64,000 bases of DNA from Spirosoma montaniterrae (GTDB taxonomy: Bacteria; Bacteroidota; Bacteroidia; Cytophagales; Spirosomataceae): the NCBI RefSeq assembly GCF_001988955.1, contig NZ_CP014263.1, positions 3,876,001-3,940,000 of the forward strand, written 5' to 3'. Position 1 is the stretch's first letter; each line of letters opens with the position of its first letter. This document shows, piece by piece, positions 33,530 through 41,613 of the stretch. A model generated the notes under the pieces. It was not told the DNA's origin, searched no databases, and saw nothing but the letters and a program-made list of their open reading frames with translations. The translations under genes and the position numbers were made by a program.

Positions 33530-34216
33530 ATGTCATCCATTTGGTTAATCATGATTGTTATCTTCGGAGCCAGTGCCTTTGTAAGCTGGCGGCTTCGGAG
33601 CAAGTTTAACGAGTACTCGCAGATTGGTCTGAGCAACGGCCTGAGTGGAGCCGAAATCGCCCAGGAAATGCTCCGACAAAACGGCATCTACGACGTGCGC
33701 GTGCTGTCGGTTGAAGGAATGCTGACCGACCATTATAATCCACAGGACAAGACCGTCAACCTGAGTGCCGACGTGTATTATGGGCGAAGTGTAGCTGCTG
33801 CCGCCGTTGCCGCGCACGAGTGCGGTCACGCCGTACAGCATAAGGTTGCTTATGGGCCGTTACAATTCCGTTCGGCAATGGTGCCGGTGCTAACGGTGTC
33901 GTCGCGCTATTTGCAATGGGTGTTGCTGGCCGGGGTGCTGTTGCTGCAAACCACGCCCTTACCGCTGGCTATCGGCGTTGCGCTGTTTGCCCTGACGACC
34001 CTGTTTGCATTTATTACACTACCCGTTGAATTCGATGCCAGTAACCGCGCACTGGCCTGGATTCAGAACAACGGCGTTGTAAATCAGCGCGAATACGGCT
34101 TTGCGAAAAACGCTCTCTGGTGGGCCGCTATGACCTACGTAGTTGCGGCACTCGGTTCGCTGGCTACGCTCCTCTATTACGCCAGCCTGCTGCTGGGCGG
34201 TCGCCGGAGCAGTTAA
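33530..34216 (+). CDS. YugP-type membrane zinc metallopeptidase
   Basis: 228 residues with four hydrophobic segments. The zinc site is AAHECGHAVQHK (HExxH, residues about 103-107), preceded by GLSGAEIAQEMLRQNGIYDVRV and DHYNPQDKTVNLSADVYYGRSVAAAAVAAHE, and followed by LPVEFDASNRALAWI, the standard layout of this family, with the Glu of EFDAS as likely third ligand. It should cleave substrates at the membrane; relatives in Gram-positives are uncharacterised. A 154-bp gap precedes it. Two hairpins follow its stop. Confidence 0.9.
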   Translation: MSSIWLIMIVIFGASAFVSWRLRSKFNEYSQIGLSNGLSGAEIAQEMLRQNGIYDVRVLSVEGMLTDHYNPQDKTVNLSADVYYGRSVAAAAVAAHECGHAVQHKVAYGPLQFRSAMVPVLTVSSRYLQWVLLAGVLLLQTTPLPLAIGVALFALTTLFAFITLPVEFDASNRALAWIQNNGVVNQREYGFAKNALWWAAMTYVVAALGSLATLLYYASLLLGGRRSS

Positions 34217-34233
34217 TATTGCCTTATCGGGTT

Positions 34234-34271
34234 CTTCTGTAAGGGGGCGAATTAATTCGTCCCCTTACAGA
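34234..34271. repeat. Palindrome TTCTGTAAGGGGGCGAATT, family shared with 42.5 and 48.0 kb
   Basis: TTCTGTAAGGGGGCGAATTA pairs with TAATTCGTCCCCTTACAGAA over 38 bp. It is 18 bp after the YugP stop. Related palindromes follow the Mn catalase gene (42519-42552) and the DUF4397 gene (48007-48060). Confidence 0.75.
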
Positions 34272-34280
34272 AGGGATACT

Positions 34281-34310
34281 AAAAAGCCTCGTCAATTTGG
34301 CGGGGCTTTT
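34281..34310. terminator. Terminator between YugP gene and holin-like gene
   Basis: AAAAGCCTCGtcaatttgGCGGGGCTTTT, between convergent genes, usable on either strand. One G-T or mismatch pair in the stem. Confidence 0.75.
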
Positions 34311-34313
34311 CGT

Positions 34314-34718
34314 TTAAACGAGTTGGAGCTGTGCTACGATGCGTTCCAACGCCACATAACCCGATTCAACCATTTCGGGCGTCGGAGCCGAGCGGTCGAT
34401 GAGCATACCGGCTACAGCCACAGCGAGCGCAATCACCAGTGCCGGCCAGAACCCCCGAATGGTAAAACTGGATAACAGCTTATCGATCAGTTTGAGGATA
34501 ATTGCCGTTACCACAATGCGGATAACGCCCGTCAGCAAAAAAAACGTGACTAAGTTGAGCGGGAAGCGAATGAGCCACCCCACGAAAAAATTTAACAGAC
34601 CCAGCAATACGGCAATTAGCAGGGCCGTGCCGAAGTTTTTTACGTCGACCTGCGGCATAACATAGGCTAAGCCGAAGATAACGGCGGCATCGAGCAAAAG
34701 ATGTAGGATAAGATTCAT
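34314..34718 (-). CDS. Phage-holin-family (4_2 type) small membrane protein
   Basis: About 134 residues from the ATG at 34718 (MNLILHLLLDAAVIFGLAYV). A longer in-frame extension to 34967 overlaps the methyltransferase gene and has no family sequence, so it is rejected. Four hydrophobic segments with the family pattern YVMPQVDVKNFGTALLIAVLLGLLNFFVGWLIRFPLNLVTFFLLTGVIRIVVTAIILKLIDKLL. Despite the name these proteins are common in non-phage genomes and have no proven lytic role. Divergent from the methyltransferase gene, 80 bp apart. Confidence 0.87.
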   Translation of the reverse strand: MNLILHLLLDAAVIFGLAYVMPQVDVKNFGTALLIAVLLGLLNFFVGWLIRFPLNLVTFFLLTGVIRIVVTAIILKLIDKLLSSFTIRGFWPALVIALAVAVAGMLIDRSAPTPEMVESGYVALERIVAQLQLV

Positions 34719-34798
34719 ACAGAACGTGATTGGTTTGATTCCGTTTTGAACAACTGTTTCGGGCCACGATGGTTTACTTGTTAAACCAGCAAAAGCGT

Positions 34799-35530
34799 AT
34801 GAACCGGTTCTGGATTCTTTTTCTCGTGCTTCTCTCGGCCTGCGGTCGCGGATCATCACAGCAACAGGCAACAACTTCCCTACCACCCGATTCGGCCAAA
34901 GTTTATCGCTTTGGCGAAGCGAGCCTCGACGGCATCGGAAAAATTTATCAGGGCCGTGAAATTGCACAGGTCATGGGCCACCTCGGCGCGTCGTGGCTCG
35001 ACCGGCCCGAACGCGAACAGGAAGAACGTACCGACCTGCTGCTTAATGCCCTCTCGCTGAAACCCACCGACGTTGTGGCCGACATTGGAGCCGGAACAGG
35101 CTTTTTTACGTTTCTAATGGCACCAAAAGTACCGCAGGGCCGTGTATTGGCCGTTGATATTCAACCCGAAATGATCGAGTACCTGAACGAAGGCAAAGCC
35201 AAGCGTAAACTCACCAACGTAACGCCCGTATTGGGCACTGAGGCCGACCCGAAACTACCCACTAATAGTGTTGATCTGGCTATTCTGATTGATGCCTACC
35301 ATGAGTTTTCGTACCCACGCGAGATGATGAGCCGTATTGCCACGTCGCTGAAACCGGGCGGTCGCATTGTGCTGGTCGAGTACCGCGCCGAAGACCCGAA
35401 CGTGCCGATTAAAGAACTCCACAAAATGAGCGTGGCGCAGGCAACAAAAGAGATGAAAGCTATTGGGTTACGGCTGCTGAAAAACGACAAACGCCTGCCG
35501 CAGCAGCACATTATGTTTTTCGGGAGGTGA
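34799..35530 (+). CDS. Lipoprotein-anchored class I SAM methyltransferase
   Basis: About 243 residues from the ATG at 34799. It begins with a lipoprotein signal (MNRFWILFLVLLSACG) and continues as a Rossmann methyltransferase: DVVADIGAGTGFFTFLMAPKVPQGRVLAVDIQPEMIEYL (SAM-binding glycine loop and acidic strand end), VDLAILIDAYHEFSYPREMMSRIATSLKPGGRIVLVEYRAEDP. The signal would place the enzyme outside the cytoplasm, where SAM is not expected, an oddity. An earlier ATG at 34769 hides the signal. The reaction is unknown. It overlaps the end of the MazF pseudogene by 20 bp on the opposite strand. Confidence 0.85.
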   Translation: MNRFWILFLVLLSACGRGSSQQQATTSLPPDSAKVYRFGEASLDGIGKIYQGREIAQVMGHLGASWLDRPEREQEERTDLLLNALSLKPTDVVADIGAGTGFFTFLMAPKVPQGRVLAVDIQPEMIEYLNEGKAKRKLTNVTPVLGTEADPKLPTNSVDLAILIDAYHEFSYPREMMSRIATSLKPGGRIVLVEYRAEDPNVPIKELHKMSVAQATKEMKAIGLRLLKNDKRLPQQHIMFFGR

Positions 35531-35908
35531 AGCCGTAACCTAAATCGGACTGACGAAACGCTATAACTTGCTCAATAGTGCTAACAACTTCCAGCATGGC
35601 GTCCGGTGTTAGACTTGAAATTTTACCAATTATGCGCGTGTTGCGGATGGTGTGCATCTTATTACAACGCACGGCACTCAGCTCGGGGAGCGGCTGGGTT
35701 ATCCTCTGAGCGGTTAAGAGAATTTCAAATGGTTGTTGTCTAAGTTTCGACGTAATTGGAATGATCAAGAAGTCATTATCTAACTGGTTCGATTGATCAT
35801 TACTAACGATTAAAACGGGGCGAATCTTTGATTTTTCCGGTTTGTCAGACAAGGGATAATCCGCCCATAAATGTCACCTTGTTGGTAGTTCTCTCCGCTG
35901 TTCAGCAT
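35511..35908 (-). pseudogene. MazF/PemK-type toxin gene with a one-base frameshift
   Basis: Two frames together make a complete MazF-like protein. From the ATG at 35908 the first frame reads MLNSGENYQQGDIY and then loses homology. In the next frame it continues WADYPLSDKPEKSKIRPVL, then IVSNDQSNQLDNDFLIIPITS and so on to 35511. Restoring one T in ATTTAT|GGGCGG near 35867 joins QGDIY to WADYP, giving the first beta strand that the toxin needs. The second frame alone could only start at a TTG at 35852, without this strand, so the product is probably inactive, unless the frame shift is programmed or is a sequencing error. It overlaps the putative antitoxin gene start-to-stop. Confidence 0.75.
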
Positions 35909-36104
35909 AAAATTTGTCCCATACGTCGTTTTCGGGTGCTTCCCAATCTTCCCGAAGCGTTTCTTCGGTTAATCGCAACCATCCGTCTGAATTATCTTCT
36001 TCCTCTTCTAATAGCTGCTTGAAGACCTCCTGTACAGCTACTGGCATTTGTCGATACACGACGTATAACGATTGAGCGGTGTATGTTGCAGCTTCCATGA
36101 CCAT
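35874..36104 (-). CDS. Putative antitoxin upstream of the broken MazF gene
   Basis: About 76 residues from the ATG at 36104 (MVMEAATYTAQSLYVVYRQMP). The same frame opens at 36176 but that would run into the permease gene. The sequence VFKQLLEEEEDNSDGWLRLTEETLREDWEAPENDVWDKFY is acidic with a conserved-looking DDVW/DKF end. It resembles small antitoxins of MazEF-like modules, though I name no family. Its stop at 35874-35876 lies inside the MazF start region (overlap about 35 bp), as in many toxin-antitoxin pairs. It lies 22 bp downstream of the permease gene. Confidence 0.65.
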   Translation of the reverse strand: MVMEAATYTAQSLYVVYRQMPVAVQEVFKQLLEEEEDNSDGWLRLTEETLREDWEAPENDVWDKFYAEQRRELPTR

Positions 36105-36126
36105 GCCGTTTATGTTATAAACAAAC

Positions 36127-37806
36127 TTACGAAGAAATCGTCTCTCGACCGGCCAGTTTGCTTTTCCGATAGCCATACGAGAAGTAAATAACTAAACCGA
36201 TAGCCAGCCAGCCTACAAAAATCAGCCAGTTGCTCGCGCCCAGTTCGGTCATCAAATACAGGTTTGTTAAAACGCCAATAACGGGCAGCAGCGAAAAGTT
36301 GTGCCGAAAGCCCTGCACGGCTAAAACCGCCCAAACCGCCCAAAACACAAATAGCAGCGGTTTTTCTTCCATATGCTGCAACACGTTGGCACCCGTCAGG
36401 GCGTAACCGAATACCAGCAGAAACGCCAGCCCAATAATGTATTTGCCGTTGATATACGGCACCCGAAACTTCGCCTGCGCCGACAATCCGTTGGCATCTA
36501 AGTACAAAATGCCGCCACACACCAGAATAAAGGCGAAAAACGTACCCACGCTGGTGAGGTCAACGAAAAATTTCAGGTCCATGAACATTGACGGAACCGC
36601 CACCAGAATCCCCGTTATGATGGTGGCAAACGACGGCGTTTTATAACGGGGATGAATGGTCGAGAAGCGTTTCCAGAGCAACCCGTCGCGGCTCATGGTC
36701 ATCCAGATGCGGGGTTGGCCCAACTGATATACCAGCAACGCGCTCGTGATGGCAACTACGGCACTAACGGCAATGACGCCCGCAACAAAATCTAAATTGA
36801 CTTTTTGAAAAACATACGCCAGCGGATCGCTTACGCCCAATTCTTTGTAGTTGACCATGCCCGTCAGGACCAGTGTAATCAGCACGTATAACACTGTGCA
36901 GATGCCGAGGCAATAGAGCATGGCACGGGGCAGATCGCGCTGCGGATTTTTGCACTCTTCCGCAGTAGTCGAAATAGAGTCGAACCCGATAAACGCAAAA
37001 AACACCGACGCTACGCCACTCAATACGCCCGCAACCCCATTCGGCGCAAACGGCGACCAGTTAGCGGGTTTTACGTAGAACGCGCCAACGCAAATTACCA
37101 GCAGAATAACGGCTAATTTCAACAGAACCAGAATATTACTGGCCGTCCGTGACTCCTTGATACCAATATAAACCAAGGCAGTGATTAGCACCGTAACAGC
37201 GCCGGCAGGCAGGTTGACAATCAGATGTAAACCGCCCAGCGTTGGCGCATTGGCGAAAGCGTCGGCCAAAATTCGTATACTTTCGGGCAGGTCGCTAAGC
37301 GATGCGCCGGTTTGCTTAGCCTGCTGAACCAGTTCATACGCCCGCGAAGCCGAGCCGTAATCCGTCGCGAAATACTTTGGAAACGTAATACCAAACCCGG
37401 CCAGCATCGACGTAAAATATTCAGACCAGGAAATAGCGACGACCATGTTCGATACGGCGTATTCGAGAATTAAGGCCCAGCCGATAATCCAGGCGAAAAT
37501 TTCACCGAACGATACGTAGGCGTAGGTATACGCGCTGCCGCTGACGGGCACCGTGCTGGCAAATTGCGCGTAGCTGAGAGCCGTAAAAACGCAGGCAATG
37601 GCCGTGAATACGAACAGCAGCGACACCGCCGGGCCACCGTTGTAACTCGCCAAACCGATGGTACTGAAAATACCGGCACCGATGATGGCCGCAATACCAA
37701 ACGAAGTTAAATCGCGAACGCCCAGCGTCTTGACTAACTTGCCAGAATCGCCCTCGGCGGCATCACTCAGAATCTGCGTTACGGATTTTTTACGGAGAAG
37801 AGACAT
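36127..37806 (-). CDS. APC-superfamily amino acid permease
   Basis: 559 residues, about 12-14 hydrophobic helices. Family sequence: FGIAAIIGAGIFSTIGLASYNGGPAVSLLF (first helix with the unwound GxG substrate site), SGSAYTYAYVSFGEIFAWIIGWALILEYAVS, SVFFAFIGFDSISTTAEECKNPQRDLPRAML, MTMSRDGLLWKRFSTIHPRYKTPSFATIITG. It resembles the cationic amino acid transporter group. A long central insert with charged residues (about 140-180) is typical of some Bacteroidetes members. Substrate inferred only at class level. Divergent from gldA, 156 bp apart. Confidence 0.93.
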   Translation of the reverse strand: MSLLRKKSVTQILSDAAEGDSGKLVKTLGVRDLTSFGIAAIIGAGIFSTIGLASYNGGPAVSLLFVFTAIACVFTALSYAQFASTVPVSGSAYTYAYVSFGEIFAWIIGWALILEYAVSNMVVAISWSEYFTSMLAGFGITFPKYFATDYGSASRAYELVQQAKQTGASLSDLPESIRILADAFANAPTLGGLHLIVNLPAGAVTVLITALVYIGIKESRTASNILVLLKLAVILLVICVGAFYVKPANWSPFAPNGVAGVLSGVASVFFAFIGFDSISTTAEECKNPQRDLPRAMLYCLGICTVLYVLITLVLTGMVNYKELGVSDPLAYVFQKVNLDFVAGVIAVSAVVAITSALLVYQLGQPRIWMTMSRDGLLWKRFSTIHPRYKTPSFATIITGILVAVPSMFMDLKFFVDLTSVGTFFAFILVCGGILYLDANGLSAQAKFRVPYINGKYIIGLAFLLVFGYALTGANVLQHMEEKPLLFVFWAVWAVLAVQGFRHNFSLLPVIGVLTNLYLMTELGASNWLIFVGWLAIGLVIYFSYGYRKSKLAGRETISS

Positions 37807-37962
37807 GAAATCAGAATAAAAACAGTGTCTGTAGGGTTAATCCGCTAAAAATAGAGATACTTTCCGGTTTTTTGTACGTTGTATGGACCAATGCCCCACA
37901 AAGCCGGGTAAAATCAGCGTATCGGCGCATTCGTGAAGGCAACCGCTTACTTTCTATAACGC

Positions 37963-38877
37963 ATGTCTATTCGGGTTCAGAACCTCACTAAACAATATGG
38001 TCAGCAACGCGCTGTTGACCAGATTTCGCTGACCGTAGAGCCGGGCGAAATTGTCGGCTTCCTCGGCCCCAACGGTGCGGGCAAGTCTACTACTATGAAA
38101 ATTGCTACGGGCTATCTCCCGCCTACCGACGGCACCGTAGAGGTGAACGGCTACGACGTCCGAACGCAGTCGCTCGACGTGCGCCGGAGCGTGGGCTACC
38201 TGCCCGAACATAATCCGCTCTATGTAGACTTATATGTGAAAGAGTACCTGCGTTTTGCCGGGTCGCTGCACGGTTTCGGCGGAGCCGACCTGAGTCGGCG
38301 CATTACTGAGATGATCGAACGGGTTGGCCTGGGCCACGAGCAGCATAAGCGTATCGGGCAACTTTCCAAAGGCTACCGGCAGCGCGTGGGACTGGCGCAG
38401 GCATTGCTGCACAACCCGCCGGTCCTGATTTTAGATGAACCCACCACCGGCCTCGATCCCAACCAACTAACCGAAATTAGGCAAGTGATTCGCGACGCCG
38501 GGCGCGACAAAACGGTACTCTTCTCGACCCACATCATGCAGGAAGTCGAAGCTGTCTGCGACCGGGTAGTAATCATCAATCAGGGCCGCATTGTGGCCGA
38601 CGGTTCACTGAACGAACTGCGCGGCTCAATGGGCGAAGGCGTAGTTGTTGTGGCCGAATTCGAGCAGGATTTAGCCGATACTGACGTATTGAGTTCCGTT
38701 GTTGGCGTAGAGCGCGTGGAGCCGCTGGGTAGAAGCCAATACCGCATCACGGCGGCAGCGGGTACAGACCTACGAGCCGCCATTTTCCGCTTATCCGCCG
38801 ATCAGGGCCTGACACTGGTGGGCCTACGACAGCAGGAAAACTCGCTCGAAAGTATTTTTAAGGGGTTGACAAAGTAA
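37963..38877 (+). CDS. gldA: Gliding motility-associated ABC transporter ATPase
   Basis: 304 residues. Walker A GFLGPNGAGKSTTMKI (about 36-51), signature LSKGYRQRVGLAQALLHNP, Walker B VLILDEPTTGLDPNQL, switch His in FSTHIMQEVEAVCD. The C-terminal 80 residues, ending LRQQENSLESIFKGLTK, match GldA rather than generic exporters. GldA works with the membrane subunits GldF and GldG in gliding and type IX-linked envelope function in Bacteroidetes; neither gene follows here, so they must lie elsewhere. Its stop codon is inside the left REPIN of the RAYT locus. Confidence 0.9.
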   Translation: MSIRVQNLTKQYGQQRAVDQISLTVEPGEIVGFLGPNGAGKSTTMKIATGYLPPTDGTVEVNGYDVRTQSLDVRRSVGYLPEHNPLYVDLYVKEYLRFAGSLHGFGGADLSRRITEMIERVGLGHEQHKRIGQLSKGYRQRVGLAQALLHNPPVLILDEPTTGLDPNQLTEIRQVIRDAGRDKTVLFSTHIMQEVEAVCDRVVIINQGRIVADGSLNELRGSMGEGVVVVAEFEQDLADTDVLSSVVGVERVEPLGRSQYRITAAAGTDLRAAIFRLSADQGLTLVGLRQQENSLESIFKGLTK

Positions 38878-38950
38878 CGCGGGTGGAAACCCGCTTTGTA
38901 AAACAGCCAGATTAGCTACTCCTACAAAGCGGGTTTCCACCCGCGTTACT
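38873..38950. repeat. REPIN-like inverted repeat left of the RAYT gene
   Basis: AGTAACGCGGGTGGAAACCC at 38873 pairs with GGGTTTCCACCCGCGTTACT ending at 38950; arms of 28 bp, each itself palindromic (GCGGGTGGAAACCCGC). The loop AAACAGCCAGATTAGCTACTCC is mirrored in the right-hand element. Confidence 0.9.
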
Positions 38951-38977
38951 TTTTGCGTTGTACGCCGTATATAGTGG

Positions 38978-39601
38978 GTGCATGAGCCTTACCAACGCCG
39001 GTTACCGCATATTATGCCGCCGGGCGAAACGCTATTTATCACTTACCGACTTTTCAATACACTTCCCTACACTGTTTTACAGGGGTTAAAACATGAACAC
39101 GCTTCATTTCTGAAGATACAACAGCTAAAATCCCCTGATTTGAACGAGAAGGAGTTGCAATCAACGTGGGAAGGGCGATACTTTCAGCGAGTAGATGCGT
39201 TCATCGATCAAAACAGTGAAAGCAAGCAGTGGTTATCGGAAACGGCAGTAGCTCAAATCGTTGAAGAGTCAATTCGGTATCGTAACGGTAAACACTTTGC
39301 GTTACACGCTTATTGTGTAATGCCTAACCATGTACATCTGCTTGTCACAAATGAGCAGACCGATATGCCTTTTCACCGGGTGCTGGGAAGCATGAAGGCT
39401 AACTCAGCTAAAGCTATCAACTTGCATTTGAACCGTGTTGGGCAACCTGTTTGGGCAACTGAGAGTTATGACCATGTTGTCAGAAATGGCAAGTCATTTG
39501 AGCGAATTATCAGCTATATCATACATAACCCCGTTAAAGCGGGTTTAGTGATGAAATGGCAAGATTGGCCCCATACCCACTGCCAATATGACTGGTCATA
39601 A
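38978..39601 (+). mobile_element. REP-associated tyrosine transposase (RAYT), IS200-like HUH domain
   Basis: 207 residues from a GTG at 38978; an ATG at 39014 would cut the N-terminal strand. Features: PYQRRLPHIMPPGETLFITYRLFNTLP at the N-terminus as in Y1 transposases, the HUH pair in YCVMPNHVHLLVT, then HRVLGSMKANSAKAINLHLNRVGQPVWATESYDHVVRNGKSFERIISYIIHNPVKAGLV, whose Tyr in ISYIIHNP is the probable catalytic residue. RAYTs are domesticated single-copy enzymes that move REP palindromes. Both flanks here carry matching REPIN-like palindromes in inverted orientation, so the enzyme and its substrate sites are side by side. Confidence 0.93.
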
Positions 39602-39677
39602 GTAACGCGGGTGGAAACCCGCTTTGTATAGTGGCTTATCTGGCTGTTTTACAAAGCGGGTTTCCACCCGCGTTACT
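39601..39677. repeat. REPIN-like inverted repeat right of the RAYT gene
   Basis: AGTAACGCGGGTGGAAACCC at 39601 pairs with GGGTTTCCACCCGCGTTACT ending at 39677. The arms equal those at 38873-38950; the loop is the reverse complement of the left loop with changes, so the two elements are inverted copies around the transposase. The first base overlaps the RAYT stop codon. Confidence 0.9.
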
Positions 39678-39680
39678 GAT

Positions 39681-40214
39681 TTACTTCGTTGTTGCCATCA
39701 ACGGGTATTGGTCGAAGATGGAGCGGACGATGCCTTTAAAATAATTGTTCTTGAAGTTGGGGTTGCGCATCATTTTGGAGGCATAGCCTTTCCAGATTAC
39801 CTGATACGATTCGGCGTCGATGAGCGAAATCATCAGCGTACCTTCATCAAGATTGTAGTCGATGCGTTTGTAGGTAGCATCATCGTCTTCGCGCACCACC
39901 CAGTCTTTGATAACCGGCTGTTGATAGCCCCGGAAACGGAGGTCGGAGCGGAAAATATTGTATGAAATCAGCAGGCTCGGATTTCGGTTACTGACCCGGT
40001 AGCCCCGCGCTTCCATCTGATGACGGATGGCGTCCTGAATATCGGAGCAAAGTAGTGTCGAATCAACGAACTCACACTCTAAGAAATTGAAGGACTCGTA
40101 GTTTTTAAAATGCCCTTCGTAGCTATAGTCGTGTTCAACAAACAACCGACTCGGCGCGCAACCTGCCATAGCAACAACGGCGAGCGCAAACAGGAATCCG
40201 ATATACCTCTTCAT
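39681..40214 (-). CDS. DUF4136 lipoprotein
   Basis: 177 residues with lipoprotein signal (MKRYIGFLFALAVVAMAGC). The mature part has the DUF4136 core: VEHDYSYEGHFKNYESFNFLE, DIQDAIRHQMEARGYRV, PSLLISYNIF, LDEGTLMISLIDAESYQVIWKGYASKMMRNPN and a C-terminal VRSIFDQYP. Family proteins are envelope-anchored and of unknown function. A second member lies at 48464. It abuts the right REPIN at its 3' end and lies in a separate unit from aroB. Confidence 0.9.
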   Translation of the reverse strand: MKRYIGFLFALAVVAMAGCAPSRLFVEHDYSYEGHFKNYESFNFLECEFVDSTLLCSDIQDAIRHQMEARGYRVSNRNPSLLISYNIFRSDLRFRGYQQPVIKDWVVREDDDATYKRIDYNLDEGTLMISLIDAESYQVIWKGYASKMMRNPNFKNNYFKGIVRSIFDQYPLMATTK

Positions 40215-40411
40215 ACTACGGCTTGTAAAAGTTTTTTAAATAACAGGACTGGTTAAATGGGTTACTGAAACATACTGGGTTCAACTCAAATATAAACGCT
40301 AATGTTCGGCAAACAATGCATGTTACCAAATTTTAATAGGCAACGGTAGTTTCTCATCAGCCAAACGTATGCTGCTGATTACCACGCACAAAACGTATAG
40401 TAACCTTCGTT

Positions 40412-41449
40412 CTACTCATTGGGGCCGCTGTAGAATGCCAGCCCCCGGCGCATCTCGGCCAGCGTTACGGGAATACCATACGCGCAACTGCCCGGCCCAT
40501 CGAGCAAAGCCATTTGTACTTGTTGCCCCCGGTTCTTTTTGTCCTGAAGCGTCAGAGCCAGAATCGGTTCTACGTCTGCTTCACTTAGTCGCACTTTCCC
40601 ATATACGGCAAACACATATTCTTCGATTTGTGTAAGCAAATCCTGGTCAATCATTTTTTTCTGAAAGGCAATAAACGCTTCGGCTACCATACCTACAGCA
40701 ATGGCCTCGCCGTGGAGCAGTCGTTTGCGGGGTTGCAGCAGAAAGTGCGTTTCTACGGCATGACCAAGCGTATGACCGAAGTTCAGAATCTTACGCAATC
40801 CTTTCTCGGTGGGGTCTTGCGCAACCACTCGTTGTTTCACCGCTACAGAGTGCGCCACCAGAGCGGGCCAGTTCTGCTCATCGAGATCGCGCCGACGGAT
40901 TTCTGCCCACATGTCGGCATCGGCAATCAGACAATGTTTAATGATTTCGGCAAACCCCGACCGAAGTTCGCGTTCGGGCAGCGTGGTCAGAAAGGTTGGA
41001 TCGATCAGCACTGCGTTGGGCTGCTCAAACACGCCAATGTGGTTTTTAAACCCATTGAAATCGACCCCTAATTTACCGCCTACGCTGGCATCGACCTGGG
41101 CCAGTAAGGTGGTAGGCAATTGCGCGAAGGCAATACCACGTTTATACGTAGCCGCACAAAATCCGCCCATGTCGCCAATAACGCCCCCACCAAGATTAAG
41201 TACGAGCGCGTGCCGGTCGAAGCTGGCGCGGGTAAGCGCGTCCCAGATCAGTTCGCAGGTGGCAAGATGCTTTTGTTCTTCGCCCGCTTTGATGCGAACG
41301 AGCGTATGTTTGGGCAGCAACGGCTTAACATCCGGGTAACAAAACTTGCTCGTGTGGTTATCGGCGATGACGGCAATGGCCGAAAAATCATAGGTGTTCA
41401 GGAAAGCAGGCAGGCTTTCGGCGATGGGCGCAATAGCTACGGTCGACAT
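40412..41449 (-). CDS. aroB: 3-dehydroquinate synthase
   Basis: About 345 residues from the ATG at 41449. It makes the first ring of the shikimate pathway from DAHP, using NAD and a divalent metal in the cytoplasm. Family sequence: EEQKHLATCELIWDALTRASFDRHALVLNLGGGVIGDMGGFCAATYKRGIAFAQLPTTLLAQVDASVGGKLGVDFNGFKNHIGVFEQPNAVLIDPTFL (NAD binding and metal-site Glu nearby), LRSGFAEIIKHCLI, LNFGHTLGHAVE with metal-binding His, and LLHGEAIAVGMVAEA. Complete. Divergent from the Mn catalase gene with an exact -7 box at 41455-41462. Confidence 0.97.
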   Translation of the reverse strand: MSTVAIAPIAESLPAFLNTYDFSAIAVIADNHTSKFCYPDVKPLLPKHTLVRIKAGEEQKHLATCELIWDALTRASFDRHALVLNLGGGVIGDMGGFCAATYKRGIAFAQLPTTLLAQVDASVGGKLGVDFNGFKNHIGVFEQPNAVLIDPTFLTTLPERELRSGFAEIIKHCLIADADMWAEIRRRDLDEQNWPALVAHSVAVKQRVVAQDPTEKGLRKILNFGHTLGHAVETHFLLQPRKRLLHGEAIAVGMVAEAFIAFQKKMIDQDLLTQIEEYVFAVYGKVRLSEADVEPILALTLQDKKNRGQQVQMALLDGPGSCAYGIPVTLAEMRRGLAFYSGPNE

Positions 41450-41454
41450 ATGAA

Positions 41455-41462
41455 CAAAGGTA
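41455..41462 (-). promoter_or_regulatory. Putative -7 box of aroB with near-leaderless start
   Basis: On the minus strand TACCTTTG matches TAnnTTTG exactly and ends 5 bp before the aroB ATG, so the transcript would have almost no leader, as also predicted for purQ. Confidence 0.5.
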
Positions 41463-41613
41463 CGCAAAGTTGAAGCTGCTTTGCATAGACTGTTGCAGCA
41501 TCCCGTTCCCTCATAATAGTGAATATGTACGAATCACATTACAACTAATGTCTATCGGCATAGTTGGTTTTAATAGTCTCAAACAATACTCAAACCAACA
41601 AAACCGAACGACT

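Noticed and set aside
34719..34967. N-terminal extension of the holin-family gene
   Set aside because: It overlaps the start of the divergent methyltransferase gene and has no membrane or family sequence; the ATG at 34718 begins the hydrophobic part.
41470..41613. N-terminal extension of the Mn catalase gene
   Set aside because: It overlaps the aroB promoter region and contains no catalase sequence.
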